NCBI GenBank assembly: GCA_937907205.1
Contig: CALESE010000016.1
Coordinates: 1-6,096, forward strand
Reading direction: 5' to 3'
Source: an uncultured Romboutsia sp.
GTDB taxonomy: Bacteria > Bacillota > Clostridia > Peptostreptococcales > Peptostreptococcaceae
Length of the DNA stretch: 6,096 nt
Shown one piece after another: positions 5,895 to 6,096 of the stretch. Within the stretch, counting starts at the first letter, position 1. Each line of letters begins with the position of its first letter. The notes under the pieces are model-generated. The model had not been told where the DNA came from and made no database searches. It saw only the letters and a list, made by a program, of their open reading frames with translations. Made by a program: the position numbers and the translations under genes.

Positions 5895-6046
5895 ATTTTC
5901 TGTATTATTTTTATATTTTTATTTTATAATTCTATTTTTAAAATTATATTCTAACATAAAATATCTATTATATAAATACGTTGATTATAATCTTTTATAC
6001 TTTTAATTATTAATTTATATTCTAACATTCATACATATTTAATAAA

Positions 6047-6096
6047 AAATTCGCTTCGCTCATTTCGCCAACGATATATCCTTGCTACCGCTACGG
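6047..6096. other. GC-richer patch at the window edge, possible dispersed repeat
   Basis: After about 150 bp of nearly pure A/T upstream of ccpA, the last 50 bases turn abruptly GC-richer. On the minus strand they contain three CGAA copies in GCGAAATGAGCGAAGCGAA. The minus-strand reading frame from 6094 is open through this patch into the AT-rich spacer (about 21 codons), but it has no start and no recognisable motif. It could be the end of another element, a dispersed intergenic repeat or the edge of an rRNA/tRNA region. The window ends too soon to decide. Confidence 0.3.

Overview
The window is very AT-rich, with short intergenic gaps, strong AGGAGG-type ribosome binding sites and hairpin terminators, which suggests a low-GC spore-forming Firmicute. 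The best taxonomic marker is a cysteine-rich protein at 761-1966 (minus). It opens with the MQD..KNK.R signature of CdeC, the exosporium morphogenetic protein of Clostridioides difficile. A CcpA-type LacI-family regulator lies a few genes away. From memory, ccpA (CD1064) and cdeC (CD1067) are also near neighbours in C. difficile 630. I therefore place the window in the Peptostreptococcaceae (Clostridioides, Paraclostridium, Romboutsia or a relative); the species is not resolved.

Layout. Bases 1-58 may be the 3' end of an upstream gene. A 215-aa protein of unknown function (75-722, +) converges on cdeC across a shared bidirectional terminator. cdeC (761-1966, -) is divergent from a 337-aa protein (2140-3153, +) with one Asp-box. 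The 215-aa and 337-aa products look like distant relatives of beta-propeller type, so cdeC sits between them. The 302-bp gap at 3154-3455 has no protein gene. It holds a bidirectional terminator and, on the minus strand, a roughly 183-nt structured RNA with its own TATAAT promoter. The RNA folds into a terminal stem, closing stem, central bubble with a 3'-side hairpin, and a long apical arm, which is the architecture of 6S RNA. Next are a 269-aa protein with a hydrophobic start and an acidic tail (3456-4265, -), a divergent 122-aa Lys-rich protein (4474-4842, +), a third bidirectional terminator, and ccpA (4871-5881, -). The last ~50 bases form an unexplained patch that is richer in GC.

Function. 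cdeC and the 269-aa gene both carry AC-N17-CATA sequences upstream that resemble sigma-K promoters. This suggests late mother-cell expression and makes the 269-aa protein a candidate spore-surface protein. The candidate 6S RNA (sequestration of vegetative RNA polymerase) and CcpA (carbon catabolite control) are global regulators next to these genes. No evidence in the sequence ties them mechanistically to the spore genes.
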